Shown here: positions 1 through 13,431 of the stretch, piece after piece | Layout of the letters: every line of letters begins with the position of its first letter | How positions within the stretch are numbered: position 1 is the first letter of the stretch | Assembly (NCBI GenBank): GCA_002794785.1 | Contig: NBBA01000008.1 | Coordinates: forward strand, 1,116,001 to 1,180,000 | DNA length: 64,000 nucleotides | Direction of reading: 5' to 3' | DNA from: Coniferiporia sulphurascens | Taxonomy: Eukaryota > Basidiomycota > Agaricomycetes > Hymenochaetales > Hymenochaetaceae | Notes under the pieces: model-generated | Databases searched by the model: none | Told to the model about the DNA's origin: nothing | What the model saw: the letters and a program-made list of their open reading frames with translations, nothing else | Made by a program: the position numbers and the translations under genes

Positions 1-856
1 TATCAGTACTTGGGCGGCGGCGTACTATACAATGAACTAATTAGCAAAACTGTAATAAATCTATTACGATTCTGTCATTAATACATCGGAAACACCATCC
101 AGTTCCTGACCAAGTGCATGTATTAGTATTGACACTACTACATCTTCTGCAATTAATCGACAAGAGCTCTTTTTTTAATCACAAAACTGTACCTGTCCAC
201 CTTAGAGCCCTGAATCCGACTCGGAACAACGCATAATCTCTGCGTATGTATGTTTTACCAATACCCCATGGGAACTGTGAACACAAGGGGTTCCCGATTG
301 ATGCGAATGGCTCGCTCCAGACAAAGTTTCACTATTCGTGAAGTCCACACAACCTACAGATTTGAAAGTCATAGTGATCGATGCGAGCTGGTTCCCCTGC
401 GCTACCGCCGCGCGCATAGCGACGAATATGAGTGAGGAATAAAGACGGCAGTGTAACACATCCAGGGTAGCAATATCAAAGATGTCGGAGTCGTCCACAC
501 TTTAGATTCGGTGTTTGGTGCGTATAGTGAGTAAATGTCTGGAATCTTGCATTTCGCCATGCTGTACGGGTATGACGAAATAACATGAACCTTCGGAGAT
601 TTAATTCCAGCTGAACCCAACAAAGGGGGCACTGAAAGCCTTTCTGGGTACTGTAAGTTCTGAATCTTTAGTCGTAATAACTTGCGTTACGTAAGAGTAT
701 AACAGATCTCCGGGTCGGCAACTGCCGTTTGTAGCTTGAGCCAAAATTTCCAGTGCACGAGACTTCTGCTAGTGCAAATTGAACTGGCAGCTACCTTTGC
801 TCGTTCCCCTTCGCTGCTGTACTCGGTAGTCAGCGTTGGTTATCTCGAGCTAGGAA
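1..856. other. Upstream flank of UTP10, no gene assigned
   Basis: No open frame here could be tied to a known family. A minus-strand frame at about 202-498 has fairly coding-like composition and could be the tail exon of a gene running in from the left, but no splice chain or motif supports it. The part next to the UTP10 start presumably holds that gene's promoter; no clear TATA box was seen. Confidence 0.4.
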
Positions 857-3800
857 ATGCCGTCAATTCTTGCGGCACAGCTCGCCAAAAGCGTGTCTCT
901 GAACGCGCCCCTGCTTTCTGAAACTGGCCGCAAGAAGCACTTTGCCTCGTCCTCTTACCTCTTCTCTTCGTTCACCAAGGGCCAAATCGACGACCTAGAC
1001 TCGATACATGCGCTAGCGGTAAACGCGCTCTCGCAGCTAAGACGTGTATACCCGTCTCTGGCAGTTTTCGACGATTATGCGCAGACATACCGGGTTCTTT
1101 TCTCCCAGAAGGCCAAGGAAACGGACAGGACTCTGCTTGCGAAGGATGAGCTGAACGACGTGAACGATGCGCTTAAATCGATACTGAGGGCCTTGGGGTG
1201 CTGCTTGCTAGAGGGTACGGCTGGAAGAGTTATAGAATGGCTCGTACGACGGTTTCGTATCAACGAGTTCAACGTGCCCGACGTCCTCGCGCTTTTCTTG
1301 CCGTACCATGAGTCCCCGCACTTTGCCAAGATGGTATCGATTTTGACCATTGATGAAAATGCGCCGTGGAGGTTCCTTTCCGCGTACAAAGCTTCTGGGA
1401 AAACACCGTCGCGCAGTGTGCTCGTTACGGAGATGCTGAAGGAGAGAGAGCTAGCGCGGTACGTCGTTGGGCTTCTTCCTGAAGCGTTGACGGCGTCTGG
1501 GGGTATCAGCACACATCGCACGCTCATTTGCTTCAACACTTCTGTTGTGCTGGAGTATGTGACGCGCGCGGATAAAAGGGATTTGGATGCGGGGACGCTG
1601 GCGTTTCTCCTTCCTGCGCTCATGGAGCCACTGAAAGGTGGAGACCAGACAGTGTCCCACAAGTTATCAAAGGACAACATCGTAAGTTCTCCTCCGCATC
1701 AGTTGATGTTACTGCTTAGCCTCATTTTTTTTCTAGTTGGGCAGCTACGTTTTGCTTTCCGCGTTATCCCAAAAATGCACATTCACCCCATCCGCCATTA
1801 AAACTACCGCTTCCTCCATGGTGCATTGCGCCTCTGCAACTTCTGCAGTCGGGGCTGCGCAACTTCTCACAGCACTCGTCTCGTTTCTGGGTGCGCAAGA
1901 AACATTGAACGCATTGTCTGTGAACGTTGTAGATGAGTTAATCGCTATGCCGTTCGTATTCTCACTTTGTGTATGATGATCTTCTGCTGACTCTTGCGTC
2001 TTTCGTCAATTTTGACGCCGCAGTGATATTCTTGCTGCTTTACGCGCTTCCTTAGAGTGGTCAAGCTTCGACAAAGTTGTTATCCCTATGCTCGGAAGAT
2101 TGGCGGACAAGCGCACCGAAGAGCCGTATGCGGAAGTGCTGCAACTCCTGCTCACTACTGACGGTGTCCCAGTGACTGTCCTCAAATCACTGGCGAAAAT
2201 ATTTCTAGTCAACACCAGTGGTAATGATGTCCTCGTTGCTATGCACCAACGACATCCGAATGTCCTGCAGGCTGGTATTGACGAACTGGTATTAGAGGGC
2301 AAAGGCGAACGGTCTGAGCTAGACCAATTACTTTTGGGCCTTGTCCTGGTATGTCACACTCTTGCATTTGTTCTAATTGTTTATTAAAAATCATATTTTG
2401 TTTCAAGCCTGATGGTTCAGGAAAAGCACCAAGGGATCTCATCCTCGCGTCTTCCAACGCGGATCCCTCCATCCGAGCAAGTTCCATTCGGCATATCGCC
2501 CAATTGCTTACCGTGGACGCGCAGGAGCTATCCACTTCTGAACTGTCTACTCTGCAAGACGCGCTCCGTGCACGCGTTTACGATGCCAGCCCCGCTGTTC
2601 TCGATACGCTATATGCAACTCCAGCACCGCTCATTCCGCTTCTTGCCGTTCCTGGTGCGCTCACTGAGCTCGCTAGCTCCTTGTCTACGCAGAGCGCACC
2701 ACGTGCCGTACTCCGCGCGCATCTTGCGTTCTTTTGTAATGCGTTCTATTCCGCACAGCCTACGCTTGGCCTGCAGGTGTTGCTTTCGCTTGTATTCCCT
2801 AATGCTCTTTTCTCAAAGGCACGCGGAAAAACGGCGACTAGTGTATGGGAGATAGTGAGCGCGTTCGACTTGGGTGGGCACAAGCTTTTGAGGGGACGGA
2901 AGATATTGTCAAGGCAGCAAAGGATGGTCTTGGTGTCGAGGAGATGCCGAAGGTGAACGGTGCTCTTGCGAGGCAGCTTGCGGGTATGTAACGGGTCTTT
3001 CTCTTTAAACCTGGACGACATGCTTAGCCTGTTTTCTGATCTTACAGAAAATATAAAGGCATCGGATGATTATCCAGTTCTCCTGGCTTGGCTCCTCACG
3101 GGGATTTCGGATGAAGGTGACGCACACCGGCGTCTCTTTGCTTTAATTATCATCCGTTCTCTCCTTCTGAGCCTGGCGGGTGTACACAAGATCGAAGCCG
3201 CGTATAAGTTCCTGCAAACCATAAAGGTAGAGGCGGGAAACGTTGAAAAGTTAGGAGAGAACGAGGGTGAATTCGACGAAGTGAGATTATTTGCTCTATC
3301 TCCAAATTGATATGCGTATTTACTATCAATCGAATAGGCTTCGTTTGAAGAGGCTGCTGCAAAGGCAGTTGTGCTGAAACCGAATAGTCGTTCCGCGACT
3401 CAGAGGCTCCAATTGCTGATACTAGCTTCTATCCCCGCCATACAGTGCCCACCGGGCGTGCAAGTCGAGTGGTTTAGCCCCAACAATAGCGTCAGTCGAA
3501 TTCAACATAATCATTATACTCACTTATTAAAAATAATGTTCAGGTTGACAACGGTGCACCGGGATTGCGTTATCTTCATTTACTTAGGTTCGTCTACGCG
3601 ACGATAAATTCAAGTGCATCGAACATTGGCGTCGCCGTCTATGCGAACCACACCCTCTTTGAAAATCTTGGGTCCGATTCTCTCCTTTTCCTTGCGGGAA
3701 CTTGGACGGAACCTCCCATCTCCCGCGGGATTGACCCCGATGTGTGCAAATACGTCGTCCTTCGACACGCGTCGGCTTTCCTCCGCGCACAACCGACGGA

Positions 3801-6800
3801 GTCGCCTGTTGACTTCCAGACTATTGTCCCGCGTTGCTCGCTGCATTCCAGTCTCCTGACAGGCGGGTGCGCGAGGCGGCGGCCGATTGTGTATCCGTCC
3901 TGTCGAAAGCACCAGCAGAGTCGAAGCCTACAGCTGTTTACGCGTATGACCAAGTTTATGGACCCGCATCTGGTGAGGAATATGATATACAATTCTAACC
4001 TTATCTAACGATTCTATTTTGGTGTCATAGTCACTCTGCAATACCTTGACTGGTCCGATGAGAGGAAGTATCTAAGCTTACTTGCAGAACACCGGGACCA
4101 CCTAGTTAACGACTCGGAGTACCTAACCTTACTTCACCACGAATACCTCTCCCCTTCCAAGGCTGAGAGTAAAAGGGACACGAAGTATGTATTCTGCTGG
4201 TCATTCATATGAGTGGTAATTAACCGTTCCTTTGGTCAGACAAAGACAACGAATTCTTTGCTTCCTACTCTCCCATGCCGTCTGCTGTCCGTCGCTGGCG
4301 ATTCGTCTATCGACTCTCAAAGCCGTACAGCGGACGCCGGACAGTGTTAAGCTCCAGATGCTTTTACCCGTCATTGAAGAACAGCTCAAAGTGGCATCTA
4401 CCACAGAGGGCAATTCCGAGCTACTTGTGCACGCCTTAGAGTCCTTCGACAACTCTGCGGCGAAGGACCTGAATGCGGATGATAGTCATTCGTGGCCTGT
4501 TCTCCTTCGTGCTCTCGAGCGTTATCATGGTGTCGGTAAGTGCATATACGATTGTTGTTCGTGCTTGATCATAAACCCGACCTTTGACTATATAGGAGAA
4601 GTCACACCGCAGTGGACGTGCCTTTGTGCTGGACTTCGTGATCGCTTGTTTGCGTCCCTTTCGAGTAAACGCCAATTGGAAATCAGTCTGAAGCTAATTG
4701 AGTTCGGAAGCACTACGGATGATACTGTGAGTTTTCCGGTTGCGGAGATCGGGGCTTCTGCTCACTTGTTTTCACTTTTAGCTTGGAGTGAAACGCCTTC
4801 TTGGTCATTGCATTAAGCAACCCACGTTAATCAAGACATTGTTGCAATCAACTCAACCTGATGCCAAGGAGTCGAACGAGCGCGTTTCGAAAAGGGCGAA
4901 AACCGATACGTGCGTAAACCGTAGAATGCTCGTCTGTAGGATGGCCTAACTCATTATTTATTATCAAAAGGACGTCATTGGGCCCAGAGAAGAATTTATT
5001 AACCCGTCTGGCGTTCCTTGCCGAGGTTTTGTCTTCACAAGCATTGCCAGGGTCACTCGAACTTGTCTCCGGGCTGTTGGACACAATCAGCCGTCTCCTC
5101 ACTACCTCGGCTCCTATTCAGGCCGATTTGATTTACGTGGAGCAGCTCCTCATGTCGTGTATTGAGTCATCCGCTTCACAAATCAAGGTAAAATCATTTT
5201 GTTCTTCGCGCCCCCCAATTTACTAATAAGCTCCTAGGAATTGCCGAACCTCTCTCCAAGTGCGATAAGGCTTGAAGTGCTTGTTGAGCTTATGCGAAGT
5301 ACGTGTTTTTTTACAGGTGTCCAACATTACTACAGGCCGCGTTGCTGATCGGATTTCATCGTTGTTAGCTTCCGAAAATCCGCAAACCTTCCACCAGGCT
5401 CTGTTGCTTATGGCGTCCTTAGCCAGGCTGTCGCCTGCATCGGTTTTGCAAAATGTCATGCCTATCTTCACATTCATGGGATCGAACGTCTTCCATAGAG
5501 ATGATTCATATAGCTTCAAAGTTATCCAAAAGGTACGAGTGAGCTTTAGCTCTTTGCGAAATTGAAAAGTCTCATGAACAAATCGTAGACCACCGCAAGC
5601 ATCGTGCCGGTTGCGACGGCTTCTTTGAAGCAAAAGCATAACGACACTCTAGACCTTTTTATTGGTTCGTCGTCGTATCATTGGTTTACCTGTCGTGGAA
5701 CCTTACGGAATAATCCAGCTTCAAGAGAACTTCTTAGAACATTCACGGACGCATTCACTCACATTCCAAGGCATCGTAGAACAAGGTATGTCGTATTAAT
5801 TTAACCCCTCTTGAGACACGGTTATTGATTCGAAATAGTTTCTTCACGCATCTGGTCGATGTGTTAGATCCTGCGGATTTTCTCGCCCCTGTGCTTATGC
5901 TTTTGTCAGACAAGATGTCAAATCGCGTTGCGCGTCAAGACCATCAAGGGGCGCAGTCCTCTTTAGTTCTTCCGTTGAGCATAGTGCAACACTATCCTCC
6001 TCCTGTGGAGTTTTCGGTAAGTGGCTTGGGCGTCGGTTTCTTGACGGTTTGCTAACATCCCTTAAGGCTATGAAGGAGATTGTTCGGGAGGTCGAGAGGC
6101 TTATCAAGCTGCTTAAGGATCCCGCCTCGACTGAAAGGGTGTTCTTGGAAACGACAGTGTATGTTTTCCGGAAAGCCAATGGGTGGCGAGTATTGACCCA
6201 CTGTTTTTTTAAGCGCCGACGACCAATCCATATCGACGTCGACATTGCGAAAAAGACAATGTCAAACTCTGCTGAGCTTCATCGGAAATGGGATGAAACA
6301 AATGTCAATTTCGCGACTGGGGCAGGAGCCGAGCAAAGATATGCGTGATATCATTACCTGCTTGCTGGAGCTAGCGATAGTCGACGAGAGTGACAAGACT
6401 AGTCAAGACCTCCAAGACATCGCGAGTTCGGCACAATGGGCTTTGCTTCAGTCAATGGGCATAATTTCGGCTGCATATTTCGCATCTACCATTTTGTCTA
6501 TGCTCTCAGGCGGAAACGCGAAAGTGAGATACCGCAACTTTGCTGACGGCTCTGGTTTACAGTGTGCTGATCCTTTCACAGATACAACTAGGGGCGCTCG
6601 ATCTTATTTCTGCGCGTATTTCTGAAATGAAGGCGGAAGCGCGGGAGGCGGTTACGTCGGTCATGGCGCAAATCGTCGACCGTATCACGGAGATCCTTCC
6701 TTCTGTTCATGACACCTTGATTATCGTCGGCTCGATGAAAGCGCTGTCGAGCATAGCATCGACCTCTTCTCCAAAGGAAGAATCTGCGCTGACCAGTGTG

Positions 6801-8571
6801 ATTCCCGTTGTCATCAACATCATTGACAAACATCCGGATATTCATCAAGCAATGGCTCTCGTCCCCGTTTTGATGTTCGTCGACTTCACCATTATTCCTT
6901 CGCTTCTCAGGAGGTGCTCACAGCTATTGCAGAACGAGGCTCGGTCCGCGCATAATCCCACATCTCCGCTCTATCGTAAACACTTGTGTATCCACACTTA
7001 AACTGGTCGGTAAATCACAGGAGCGTGGTAAGATTTTTTACTCTCCTTCTTCGGGGTTGATTCCTCATTCTTTTGGACAGAGGTGATAACTGAAGGATTG
7101 CAAGCACTTTCTTGTCTGCTCAAGACCGTCCCAACATTCTGGGGCGCGCAGGAGGTGAAAATAGTGGTCGACTTGTATCTTGATGGCGAGAAGGCTATCT
7201 CTGAGGGGTCTACTTCCCAACTTGAGAAACTCGTCAAGCTGTTAGCGAAGCAGGTACCTAGCAAAACCCTGATTTCCTCGTTGCTTCAGTGTTGGCCTGC
7301 CCTGGATGACCTTAGCAAGCCAGTATGTAGCCCTGTATACCAAGCTGACACGACCCTTCTGATATCGTGCAGAACGGATATGACAGATTCGGTCGCTTCT
7401 TCGACCTACTCAAGCGATGCTTGCACTTCTCGGCTCGTGTAGACATCCTCGAGAATATCCGCAATCTGTTCGGCCACTTCTTGCAGACGTTTAGTGTACG
7501 GAGTGGACTCCCGTCCGAGGAGGCGCCTCCAGTACGTTTTTCAGCTGCCGTGTTCTCATTTTTTCTTCTTATTGACGTACTGAACCGCACGCAGTTGGAA
7601 GACAAGATTATCTCTGCGTACCTTGAGCTCGTCATCAAGCTGAACGAAACCGCGTTCTCGCCTCTCTTCAGGAAATCGTGCGATTGGGCATTCGGCGACG
7701 AATCCTGTGAGTGAATCATATGCACTTTGTCTTGGTCCCTTCAGACTGAATCACCCGCTTCAGTAGCTCCGGAACGCAAAATCACATTCTGCCGTGTCTA
7801 CTCTGCATTATTAGACCTCTTCAAGGTATGTGCCTGTCCTTTTTCATTACTCTCACCATGGAGTTTCATATCGTTTGATCGACTTTCAGGATCTTATGAC
7901 GCCATATATGTCGTTGCTCGTCGGTAACTTCGTCGACATCTTAGGGTCGTTCCAGAAGAAGGAAAATACAAACAAAGAGCTGTGGCTGCAACCATCGAGA
8001 CGCTGTCGAAGAGCTTCACCGCCGACGACGGTGGTGAGTTTTACACGTCATCATCGCGCTGAGTCCCGTTCGAAACTGATTCTACATTCATCCTAGCGTA
8101 TTGGAGAGATGAGAAACTGCGACACGTCTCCGGCCCACTGATCCAGCAGATCCCCGTCTGCGTGGAACTGAAATTCAGCGCCGGGAAGGCACCACTATCC
8201 AACTGCCTCAGCGCACTCGTCAACTGCCTGGAGGACGACGCCCCCGTAAAAGCGGCGAACCTCGCTGTCCTTATGCACACAAGGTCTGAAGACGCGAGAG
8301 TCCGCCCATTTGCCCTATCCTGCTCGGTAGCAATGTGGCAAGCGCACGGCGCAAAACTCAGAGGTAAGGCGGCAAACGTCTTTCATATCCCTGAACGCTC
8401 ACCCACGGACGCTGACCATTGACCCGCTTACGTCGTCACACAGGGTTCGGTCAAGAGACTGCAACGTTTATCATGGAGTGCGCCGAGGACGAGAACGACG
8501 AGGTCGTGCGCGAGTGCAGGCAACTGAAAGATGCCGTCGAGGCGGAAGTAGGGAAGATAGATGGCCTATGA
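857..8571 (+). CDS. UTP10: U3 snoRNP-associated HEAT-repeat protein Utp10 (HEATR1 family)
   Basis: Utp10 is a large nucleolar scaffold of the t-UTP part of the small-subunit processome; it supports pre-18S rRNA processing and Pol I transcription. The N-terminus carries the family signature with WLVRRFRINEFNV and FLPYH near residues 120-150, followed by alpha-helical HEAT-like sequence throughout. Later family segments include LRYLHLLRFVYATINSS (about 3565) and ANHTLF (about 3645). The BP28CT-type C-terminal part is readable to the stop at 8569-8571. About two dozen short introns are needed, for example 4187-4238 and the intron starting with GTATGT near 6165. The start at 857 gives the expected N-terminus. 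At four sites, 2892-2895, 3828-3830, 6938-6939 and 7984-7985, the conserved reading jumps by one base within a G or C run; a fifth possible site is 6868-6871. Either the assembly has homopolymer errors or this copy is damaged. The 3' end is convergent with the kinase, about 100 bp away. Confidence 0.9.
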
Positions 8572-8673
8572 GATACCGCTACGTCCGGGAGCGTGAAAAG
8601 ATAGGAGAATGAAAGGAGATGTGTAAATAACATGATACGATAACTACTATAAAACCCGGGGTATATAAATTGC

Positions 8674-11600
8674 CTATGATAAAACAGTCCCTTGGGAGTC
8701 CCCGCTCTGCCTACGATGCATGCGCGCCTCAATAGCCGTACATTGGGCCAGGAGGTCCACGACGAGTGTGCGCGCGCATGCGGAAGTAATGAAAGAAGTC
8801 TGTAGTGAATAAGGAACATGAGCAACGGCAGTACATCGATAAAACGTAAAGCTCTTACCGTTAAAAGGTCGTTAGCGGTCGGTCGAGAGGAAGGAGGGGA
8901 AGAGCATGATGACAAGAAGTCGTGAAACGAGCGTGAGAAGCTGTCAGCCTGGGACAAGGTCGGCCACAGGTCCGGAAGCAGACGTGAGTCTACGACGTCC
9001 ATGAACGGCGGCTCGTTTTCGGCCATCTCCCAGGCCGTCGCACCCGCAGACCAGACGTCAACTTTCCGTGCGTCGTACGAGCCGCTGCGCACCTCGGGTG
9101 CCTGTTTATATTGAAAGGATTGGAATTCAAGTCAGAGAGAGTGTCGGCATGCCGAGGAGGGTGCAAACGTACCTGCCAGTAGAAAACGCCCACTGCGTCT
9201 GTATGCATAGGATAAGTTGAGTCAATCAGAAGCGCATGGGAGAAGTCGGCTGGGAAATGATTCATGAGTTTTAAGCGCTAGCAGTCGTATGGAAGCGCAT
9301 ACCAAGTTTGAGAACACCTCGGCTGTTGACCAGAAGGTTATCTGAGCGGACGTCTCTATGAGCGATTCCCAGCTCCTCTAAATGAACTAGAGCATTTAAC
9401 ATCTGCAGCCTCACTATCAGCACCGTCCGCTCCGATTGAAATACCGGATAACAGGCTTACATCGCTTGTGAACCGCGCAATAACGCTCTCGGGTAACGTC
9501 AGTCCCTCCTCCGCGAGCGCGAGCATGTCCGCAAGGCTGCGCTCCATAAGCTCCATCTTAATCCACAGAGAATCCTCCGCAATGTCAACGTACAGCCCGT
9601 CCATCGACAAGATATTCTCGTGCTGCACGTTCGACATAAGCAGCAACTCCTTGCGCAGGTCCTGGAGCTTTGTCGACCCTCCAGGAAGCAGTGGCACACT
9701 CTTGATCGCAACTGTCTTCAACGTGTCCCCCTCCGTGTCCTCCCGCGTCCCTACAGACTTAAGCACTGTGGACCCGGCTTTCCGCGGGTGCAACACAACT
9801 GTCGCCATGTACACCGAACCCGACTCACCCTCCGCGATCTCCTGCATTTCGGTAAAGAGCTCACGTGGGTCGGTCGTATGGTCGATAAACTCCTCCAGCG
9901 GCGCGACAACCTCCGACACCCACCCGTTGTAGCGCAGAAGCGGTGACGGTGCGGAAGATGATGTCCCTGAAGAGCTGGGCGAGAGAGATGCTTCGCCCGC
10001 CGGCGATGGGGAAAGGAACTTCCGTCCGTCGGACTCGTCACCGGCACCAGGCGACAGCGCATCATCGATTTTTAGTGACGGTCGCACCGCCTGCGACGCG
10101 CGGTCCGCAGCAGCATTGGGGTGCAGCAGCGATTCACCATGGTGGTTGTATACCGTAATAGAATCACGCTTGACGGAGCCGTGCGAGTCGTAATGCGGGG
10201 AGGGTGTATCCGTCAGCCAGTCGACAATCGCAGAGGCCTCATCGCTTATGTCAAGCTCGTAACTCAACTTGCTCGGTACGCTCGCCGTAACGTCAATATG
10301 CGTTTTCTGAGCTTGCGCATTGCCCCATTTACTCACGCCAGCCTCGGAGTCCGTTGGCGATAGGAAACTACTTTCTGACTCCGCGTACTGCAGCTCGACG
10401 CGCACGATGCTTGAATTCCGCACAGCACCATCGCCTTCGTCAGGGCCTTCGTCGGAACCCGACGTTATCGACAGAGGGTTGATTCGTGAAGAAGCCGAAG
10501 TCGACCCTGAGCAGGAGCTCGACTGCGACGAACGAGTCGATGCTGGACTGGGCAGCCGGTTGATACTGGACGCAGGTACGGATGTGCCGTCGTATGAGAG
10601 GACAGCACTATCTACCGATGCGCGTACAGACTTCATCGAGAAGGACGCTGACATAGGTGACATGTGCACTGAGCCTGCGCCGAACGCCCCATCAATCGGT
10701 GAGGGCGGGGGCATCGGGAAGTCTTCAGCTAATGGGAAGGCCTCCACATCGCTGCTTGTACTAAACGGTCTGTCGCCGCCAACTGCGGAGGCATCGGAAC
10801 GAAGAGCATTCTCACCCGGTTCTGCCACACGCCTACCAGGTGCTGGCACAGTCATCGCATTAGCAACACTTGTCTTGTGTGCATGCACAATGGTCGCGTC
10901 ACGCACGTCGCGCACGGTCGTAGCGCGGCTCCAGCGGCTGCTGGCCGAGATCGTTGCCTGGGAGTCGCGACTGCCTGGTTGTGAAGTGCCAGATTCGGGC
11001 CGAGTGTCGTACCGCTCGCTGAGAAAGTCATAATTGCCCTGAGGGAAAGCGGCGGGATTAGCGGGCGGACTAGGCAAATACGGATACGTTGATGGAGGGA
11101 GTGTGGGCTCATTTGTCGGAGGAGATGATTGGACCAGGGACATAACCTCATTAAAAAGGGGCGTGGAGAACCCTGGGGAATGGTCTGGTCCAGTCTCTAA
11201 CACTACTCTAGGTGTATCCTCAGCAGGTGGCGATAAGATCAACGGCGGGACAGTATGTTTTTTCGGAGTCATAGGCGACTTCACTGGCGACCTCGTATAT
11301 GTCGACAACGATGGCACATCTGAGCTCGAGACTGACGCAGGCGTGGGCGTTGGCTCCGGGGTGTTCATGACAGAGAACAGCTGCTCAGACCAACTACTAA
11401 GGTCACTGTCGATATCCTGATGGAGGGAAAGCCGTGGAGGCAGGACAGTTGTGCGCGGGAAGGGCGAGGTAGGCGGTGAAGAGGATCCGCCGCCAGAAGA
11501 AATCGGTAAGGTGGGCGTGAACGGCGGCAGGGGAGTGGAAAGGGCCGAATTTGACTGATAATGCGACAACGGTCGACTGTCTTCGTCATTCGCCAACGAC

Positions 11601-13016
11601 GCCTCGGGTGTAACCGTATCCTCCGACCTCCTTTCCCCGTGGACGTCCTGATTTCCGTCACGCCTTGAATCAGCATACGGGTTTAACTTCACGTCTACAT
11701 ATGGCTGCACATTAGAGCTCGCCGGATCCGGCGGGCCATACGCAGGCGGAGGTGACGGCGGACTCGCATTCATCACACGGAAGGTGGTCGTGCGGCTTGG
11801 TGGCGTGCTCGGAAGCGACGACAGATCGCCATACGTACTTGCTTCCCGAGGCAAAGGACGGTCAGGCCGGGAAGGTCGGGAAGTGGAGGTAAATTTAGCA
11901 GTGATGGCGATGCCAGGGGTATCGTCGCTTGTGTAGACCGATGGTGGCGGGGATGCTAAAGAAGGTGAGCGGGAGGGGACGGAAACGGATATGGAGGGTG
12001 ACGAGGGCGAGAGCCTGCTCGCGTAGTCGTAGTTTGAAGAAGGCGGGGATCCGGTCGGCTTACCGTGTGAGCTGATGCTGCGCGTAGTCGTAAACACAGA
12101 CGAGGCATCATCACTGGTCACATGCCCCCCAGAGGATATGGAGTCTTGCCGAAGTGATTCTGAGGGACGCGAGGAAAATATGCTGGGGGAAGCGGAGGAT
12201 ACGGAAGGAGAATAAGGGGAGGGCATCGGTGGAGGAGGTAGTTGAATGTCGGGATGGTCCCGGAGGTACGTTGTGCGATTGCGTCGGGAGTGCGTCGAAA
12301 GAATGTCCGCGTCTCTAAAACCGCTTGCGCGTAGTTGGTTAATCCACTCTGGAGGAAGCCCTGTTAGTCTATAGAGTTCTCGTTAGCGGTGGTGTGAGCA
12401 TCATGATACAAAGACTCTGTACCCTTCATCGACGTGCAAATGATGCTAAGAGGATGCGCGTAAGTACCGTGAGCAAAAGCAGTAAAGTCTACAATCTCCT
12501 CACCTGAACATTCCATGGTTTCGAAATATCAACATCCTCCTCGGATGTCCCCACAAGTACACCATCCTCGGATACTCCTGCGGGATCCGCAGGACAGAGA
12601 GTCGTGCGCGACGCGTTAGAGCGTGAAAACACTTTTGGTCGCTTCCCAAATGAACTGGAAAGCTTTGAAAAGAACGATCCCGCCTCAGAGTGACGCGGCG
12701 ACAATGACGAGGCATTTGTTGTCGTTGTCGCTCGGCTCCGCGTCGAAACAGGCGACATCGAGCGAGGGAGGTCGAACTGGGAGCGCGAAGCGATACTTAT
12801 CGGCGTTTGTGGGATCTGCAGCGTCTCATGCGACGAGCTCGCAATAGACGCCGCATGGGTAGAGAGGGCGTGCGACGGGGCGAGGGAAACGGTCGACTTG
12901 GAACCTTGGCGATACCACTGGTCCTTCGGCGGCGGGCGCGGCGGCTTAGCGTTCGACGATAGCTTGCCGAAGACGTTTAGCGTCGAGAACCGCGACGACT
13001 TGGTATGGCTGTCCAT
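8674..13016 (-). CDS. CRIB-domain PAK/STE20-like protein kinase with atypical catalytic motifs
   Basis: Exon 1 (about 12494-13016) encodes a Ser-rich N-terminus ending in ISKPWNVQ. It splices to HHLHVDEG, then to LTGLPPEWINQL, together a p21-binding (CRIB/PBD) motif that should bind Cdc42/Rac GTPases. A Ser/Pro/Thr-rich linker of roughly 800 residues follows, then a C-terminal kinase domain. Visible motifs are the glycine loop GESGSV, the VAIK lysine, KELLLM (alpha-C glutamate), HRDVRSDN, DFS in place of DFG, APE after an intron, and DVWSAGATAWEMAENEPPF. In canonical PAKs the loop is HRDxKxxN, so the loop lysine is Arg here and the DFG glycine is Ser, while both catalytic aspartates and the Asn remain. 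The last exon starts after an intron near 8840 and ends with QSGDSQGTVLS and TAG at 8674-8676. The long linker suggests a signalling scaffold role. Activity cannot be judged from sequence alone. Confidence 0.85.
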
Positions 13017-13431
13017 AGTGCTGACGGTGACTAGCTATCGGCCAGCGACGACGAGTTCAGCGACTACGGCGGCAGCGTCGGGAGGGGACGACGACGACGA
13101 CGCGATACAGGAAACGGCGAACAGAGGTCTGGAACTCTTCGCACCAGTGTTTCGCGTAGAGCCAATTCGGGGTTTCTTAGTTTTCTATTGTGGATGCCAG
13201 CTTCCCTTTATAGCAATGTACCCATCAGCAAAAATTTGAATACCCAAATGTAGCAGCTCGGATCGAAAGTACACAGCGTTAATGATATTATCTTATCACA
13301 CGCAATGCCCATATGTATATATATATAGTGTTACAGAAACGACGTTAGCGAACTGGTTGAAATGGAAGCAAACCATTCCCCATGTACCGGGGCCCGTTTG
13401 CTGGTGAAAAGAAAAGAGCTCAGTACAAGTG
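13017..13431. other. Intergenic, kinase promoter side
   Basis: This 415-bp stretch lies between the kinase start and the SRPBCC stop, with both genes on the minus strand. It should hold the kinase promoter and the SRPBCC 3' UTR. A short TA-rich run (about 13314-13327) is the only conspicuous element. Confidence 0.4.

Noticed and set aside
2840..2900. A 38-nt intron in UTP10 starting GTGAGC
   Set aside because: It would restore the frame but is shorter than any other intron here and would delete HKLLRG, which aligns with the family. A missing G in the run at 2892-2895 explains the data better.
10320..11033. 237-codon plus-strand frame
   Set aside because: Lies antisense to the low-complexity linker of the kinase; composition reflects the Ser/Pro-rich opposite strand.
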